From the NCBI RefSeq assembly GCF_030704535.1, contig NC_081819.1, forward strand, positions 18,448,001 to 18,512,000: 64,000 nt of DNA, read 5' to 3'. This document shows, in pieces, positions 59,401 to 64,000 of this stretch (its first letter is position 1; each line of letters starts with the position of its first letter). This DNA comes from Vitis vinifera (taxonomy: Eukaryota > Streptophyta > Magnoliopsida > Vitales > Vitaceae). Under the pieces are notes generated by a model, which saw only the letters and a program-made list of their open reading frames with translations, did not search any database and was not told the origin of the DNA. The position numbers were made by a program, and so were the translations under genes.

Positions 59401-60376
59401 GAGAAAATACTCAAAGGAGAGCTAAAAGTTTTCTTAATTGCTTTATATATGGTTTAAAGTAAAAAGAATTATTAATATTAAACAGATTTATTAAATGTCT
59501 ATTTGTTTTCATTTTTAAAATGTTTATATATAAACATATTATTTATTTTTAATATTAAAATAATGTTTGAAATTTTTTTTAAAAGATGATTTTTTTTAAA
59601 AAGTTTGTTAAATGTGTTTTTTAAATTAAAATTAAAATTAAATAGATTTATAAAATGTTTATTTGTTTTCATTTTTAATATGTTTATATATAAACATATT
59701 ACTTCTTTTTAATATTGAAATAATGTTTATATATATAAATGATTTTTTTTCTATAATTGTGTATTTGATATTTTATTAATATATTTTTTTAGTGGTGAGT
59801 TATCTTTTATTTGATTTTTAGATTTAATTTTTTTTTCTACTTTTAGGTTTAATCAAATATCAAGTGATTTATGAATAACAACATAATTATTTAATTAAAT
59901 ATTATTTAATGGTTAATAATATTTTATTTTATTTTAATATATGATATTTTATATAAAATAAAATAAAAATTATAGGTGGATTATTTTTTATTTAATTTTG
60001 AGATTCTTCTAATTGTTTAGCCTTTTAGGTTTCACTAAACATTTATTGATTTATAGCCCACTATCTAAGTTTTAAATAAAAATTTTATCAAATATTTATC
60101 TATGAATATATTTATATCATAGATAACTATTTAAATAAAAAATTTATTATTATGAAGTGATTTATATTTTTCCCCATAATGTGTAAGAAGGTGTTTTATT
60201 ATACAATTGTGTATTCACGTGATAAAAGATTATACACAATTTCTCTTGAACATTCTTGTATGTGTGTTTTTGTAATTATTTTAATAAACAAGTATGTTAA
60301 GTTCAAAACACAAAGACTTGGTATTATTTTCATTGATTATTAAACCATTTGATATTTTATTTTTTGTAGGTAAATC
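56461..60376. other. AT-rich intergenic DNA, no gene found
   Basis: Nearly 4 kb with only short random frames. It includes a direct repeat at 59486-59730 (listed separately) and long AT-rich tracts up to the MULE reading frame. The MULE's own left terminus should lie somewhere in the last part, but I could not recognise it. Confidence 0.45.
59486..59730. repeat. Direct repeat of about 85 bases
   Basis: atttattaaatgtctatttg, ttttcatttttaaaatg, tttatatataaacatatta and aatattaaaataatgttt occur in this order at about 59486-59572 and again at about 59644-59730 with few changes. Each contains the palindrome tgtttatatataaaca. Non-coding. Confidence 0.8.
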
Positions 60377-63003
60377 ATGTCTGAATCTATTGTTCCTATG
60401 ATTTGTTTTTGTAAAGGAAAAATGTTGAGGACAGAAACAAATGTAAAATATGTTGGTGATCAAGTTGTAATTGTGTCTTTGGATGTGCCTATTAGTTCAA
60501 CATATCTATCTATGATATACTCAAGAACTGGCATTGACAAAAAATAATTTCAATTAGTCCTCAACTGTAGGTATCATTTAAAAAAGGAAAATAGGTTTCA
60601 ACCTTGTCCAATATGGGATGATAATACTTTATACCAAATGTTGAAATTGGTTAACACATTTGGAATGGACGAAATTGAATTGTATATTGAACAAGTGCTA
60701 GTACAAGCACGAGTGAGAGGGCAATTATTGGGTAACTTGACACATTTATTACTTGGAGAAAATGATAATGTTGAGGAATTTGAGTATGGTTGTGGACCTA
60801 GTAGCGCCCCAGTTGCAATGACTTATGAGTGTAGAGAAGATGAAGATGAAGAAGAATGTGAATCCCAAGAAGGTGATGATGAAAGTGAGGGAGCAGAAGA
60901 TGTTCAACATGATGGCAATGAGACATTCAAATTTATGGATGAGAAAACAATAATGTTAATGTTGTTTCATCTTTCTTAGCTCTTCACGAAGCAATGGAAA
61001 ATGAACAAGGAAGATATGTCTTCGTGGATGGGGAAGGTTGTGATGTGTCAAATAACCCAGATCCTGAGGACCCAATGGAGTTTTCCCCTGTTCAGTATCA
61101 CTCGGCACCATCTTTGCAATTTGAAAATGTAGAAAACATTAGTATTGTCGTTTCAAGTGACTAGACCCCATGGGGGAACACTAATATTGGAAACTCAGGT
61201 GGAGAGTTCATGGTTGGCCAAGTTTTTAATTCAAAAGTAGATTTAGAACATGCTGCGAAGTTGTACTCTTTTAGTGCACATGCACCAAGTGTATGTTCTT
61301 GTTTTGTTAACTAAAAAGTTGTTTGTCTTAAGATGCAATAAGATTGAACAATCTCAATGTCCATAGAAGCTTCGTGTTATGGTCATAAAAGGTACATCTT
61401 TATTTGCAATCAATAAATACAATGGTATGCACAAATGTGTAAATCATTGCTTGAATCGGGACCATTGACAATTAGATTTCAACTTGATTGCTGCTCATAT
61501 CAAAGGAATGATTAAGGCACAATTCACATTGTCAGTGGTTGCTATTCAAACAAGTATTATGGAGATATTCAAATATCAAATATCATACAAGAAGACATCT
61601 AAAGTGAAGCTTAAAGTACTTACAAACTTATTTGGTGATTTTTATAAGTCATATGCAGAGCTGTCACATTTTTTTCATTGGCTTAGAGCAGGCAAATTCA
61701 GGATGTGTTGTAATTTCAAAAACATTTCCTAGTATTATGGAGAATATAGAGATATTTTAGTGAGTTTTTTTTTAACATTTCATCTATCTATTGAAGGTTT
61801 CAAGCATTGTCGGCTCGTACTTAGTATTGAAGGTACACGTTTGTATGGGAAATATAAAAACACTTTAATGATTGCTATGGTTTGTGGTGGAAATAATCAG
61901 TTATTCTCATTGGCTTTTGTCCTAACAGAGGGTGAGAATATTGATAGTTGGGGATGATTTTTGGCATGCATTAGAACTAGAGTAACTCATAGGAGGGGAC
62001 TTTGTGTTATATCATATCGACATTTAGGCATTATGGTTGAAATGAACGATGTTCAGCTTGGTTGGTCTGAGCCATATGCATATCATAGGGTTTGTATGTG
62101 TCATCTTGCCAGCAATTTTATGACTCAATTCAACGATAAAATATTGAAAAATCTGATGTGCAAAGCAGTCTTAGCAACCAAGATTGAAAAATTCAATAAA
62201 CATATAAACACAATTGGAAGGATTAATGCAACCACACAACAATGGTTAGAAGCAATCCCTTTTGAGAAATGGGCTCTCTCTCATGACGGATGTTGAAGGT
62301 AGGACATCATGACTACAAACATGTCAGAGGTGTTCAATAGTGTGTTTAAAAGGGCTCGTAGCTTACCCTTAACTGCTTTGGTTCAATTGATATTTTTTCG
62401 GCTAAATAGTTACTTTGTTGTGAAAAGGGAACAAAGTGTTAATTGACTTGCTTCGAATGAGGAATACACTCCATATGTCAATGCTAAGATTAAGGCAAAC
62501 GTGGTTAAGGCGGGATCTCATGAGATTGTTTTATATGATCACATCCAAGGATGATTCCATGTGAAGACTAGTAGGGGTACTAAGAGTAGCTCAACTGGTG
62601 GTCAAACATATCGCTTCAACTTACATGAGCATGCATGCATGTATGGTAAAACACTCATATATGGATTCCCATGTAGCCATATTCTAGTAGCATATCATTT
62701 TTGTTTAGTTGATTTTAGACCACTTGTTGAACACTACTACAGTACACAATTATACTATAATACTTAGGCACCTTTGTTCCATCCCATTTTCAATGTATAT
62801 GAGTGACCTCCTTATGATGGTCCGATTATCGTGCCTTCTAAGTTGATGAAACGTGCATCAAGTGGATGACCTAAATCAAGTCATTTACATAATGAAATGG
62901 ATGTTAGAGAGGACAAGACTTCTATTACATGTAGGTAGTGTAAACAAAGTGGCCACAATCGCCGCTCTTGTCAAAATAGCAATAGAGTTGATTATACCAT
63001 GTG
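60377..63003 (+). pseudogene. Decayed Mutator-like (MULE) transposase
   Basis: The reading frame begins MSESIVPMICFCKGK at 60377, is interrupted by a stop at about 60545, and continues (RYHLKKENRFQPCPIWDD, then an acidic Glu/Asp-rich stretch near 60830-60900). Later parts are shifted between frames. The catalytic region at 61790-62300 is recognisable as the MULE DDE domain (CRLVLSIEGTRLYGKYKN; GENIDSWG; DVQLGWSEPYAYHRVCMCHL; TTQQWLEAIPFEKWALSHDG). The usual aspartate of the D-G-T-H motif is glutamate here, and the aspartate normally in the S-D-R-H motif is tyrosine. A SWIM-type zinc finger remnant (YGFPCSHILVAYHF, near 62655-62700) has lost a cysteine. A CCHC-like knuckle (about 62940-62975) precedes the end. 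Stops and frameshifts mean it cannot make transposase. Confidence 0.85.
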
Positions 63004-63416
63004 ATGTATGCATGTAATTTTCTTGGATATTGTGATGTAAGCTACTATGATACTATTTTTATGCAATTATTGACTTTGGTTTGATTATAAATATTGATGT
63101 TATTTGTATAATCAGGTGATTTGTATTTGGGATCATTTTCATATTATAAGGGAAACTCTATCAAAATTTTGAAATTTTCTATTAAAAATGTTAACAAAAT
63201 GTTCCATTGTATTTGTATCTTTAATTTTAATTTAGACTAGTATGACTTGTTTATTGGTCATAAATGAATTGATCTACTTAAATTTATTAAATCGATATAT
63301 ACTTAATATAGAGGAAACTCCATAAATTTTTAAAACTTTTCCATTATAAATATTTTTATTTAAAAACAATAAGTATTATTTATTTATCTTCACAATTTTG
63401 TTACAGATATAGAGTA

Positions 63417-64000
63417 TAGAGGACATAGTTTTGATCCAGATCCATTAGATACATTTGTTTTGGTTCTACAGGATAGACATAAGTCTCATTTAGTTGACTC
63501 TAGTCAGGTATGTATATGAAAGCATATAATATATTTTTAAAGAATGAAAAAAAAATTGAAGTTTATTATGTAAATGATTTATTTGTATTTTTATAGCTTG
63601 TTTCAGTCTTAACTTATCGACAACATATATCTAGGTTTATGTGAGAATGGGAGATGGATCCTCGTCTTCAACCTTATATTATTCGATCTAGATTGTATGG
63701 TGTATGTCGTATTGGACACATTACACTAGATTGGGGACTAATCACTAATCTAGTTGAGATATGGCATTCTGAGACACACACATTTCACCTACCTATTGGA
63801 GATATGACCATTACTTTACAGGATGTTGCTATCATATTAGGACTTCGTATTCATGAGCATCCCATCACTGACACATGTGACATAGATTGGTCATTGCTAT
63901 GTTATGAACTTTTAGGTGTGACTCTTCCTACATATGAGATTAAAAGGTCAACGATATCAACACGATGGCTATGTCACCAATTCTCTTATCCATTGATTGA
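63417..64000 (+). pseudogene. Plant mobile domain (PMD, MAIN-like) reading frame, truncated by the window edge
   Basis: An exon at 63417-63507 (YRGHSFDPDPLDTFVLVLQ), with a good GT donor, is followed by an AG acceptor and a second exon from 63597. The second exon has one in-frame stop at 63642-63644 and then stays open to the window end. Its translation (RIGHITLDWGLITNLVEIWH, TFHLPIGDMTITLQDVAIIL, GLRIHEHPITDT) is the aminotransferase-like plant mobile domain found in MAIN/MAIL1 and in many transposons. Position just after the MULE frame, on the same strand, suggests it belongs to that transposon. The premature stop suggests decay, but a start codon just after it (63657) would leave the domain open. 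The protein continues outside the window. Confidence 0.8.

Noticed and set aside
1-64000. tRNA, rRNA and known microRNA genes
   Set aside because: I looked for tRNA arms, rRNA-like GC-rich blocks and short microRNA-type hairpins and found none I could support. The hairpins seen are transposon-like or long inverted repeats.

Overview
The window is nuclear DNA from a flowering plant. The genes have many introns with GT/AG borders, the intergenic DNA is very AT-rich, and degenerate L1-type LINEs lie inside introns. The protein set is typical of eudicots. The gene families and the compact genes with transposon-loaded introns suggest a woody eudicot, with grapevine (Vitis) my best guess. No sequence here proves the species.

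Layout. 1.1-9.2 kb, plus strand: a six-exon SAP18 gene (histone-deacetylase complex subunit), whose second intron holds two decayed LINE copies. 10.4-15.4 kb, plus: a ten-exon GAUT1-type galacturonosyltransferase (pectin homogalacturonan synthesis). 15.4-21.1 kb: no gene found. 21.1-22.5 kb, plus: a three-exon gibberellin 20-oxidase. 22.5-28.4 kb: no gene found. 28.4-33.6 kb, minus: a glyoxylate/hydroxypyruvate reductase (HPR3-like) locus with three copies of exon 1 (two intact, one decayed) and only one exon 2. 34.3-44.0 kb, minus: a six-exon terminal RNA uridylyltransferase (URT1-like), again with LINE remnants in a long intron. 44.0-49.1 kb: AT-rich DNA with several foldback (MITE-like) elements. 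49.1-50.1 and 52.7-53.7 kb, minus: two single-exon paralogous carboxylesterases of the plant CXE/HSL class. 53.95-55.6 kb: a 1.64 kb foldback element with arms of about 0.6 kb. 56.3 kb: a 31-bp minisatellite. 60.4-64.0 kb, plus: a decayed Mutator-like (MULE) transposase followed by a plant mobile domain (PMD, MAIN-like) reading frame that runs off the window.

The genes are not an operon or an obvious biosynthetic cluster. They act separately in chromatin and splicing (SAP18), pectin synthesis (GAUT1), gibberellin synthesis (GA20ox), photorespiratory by-pass reduction (HPR), mRNA decay (URT1) and ester hydrolysis (CXE).

The most unusual points are the HPR locus, which has the architecture of alternative first exons or of an incomplete tandem duplication; the large foldback element built around a repeated palindromic motif; and the MULE-PMD pair. 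All coordinates, splice sites and residue numbers were worked out by hand from the sequence. Family assignments rest on recognised motifs, not on database searches.
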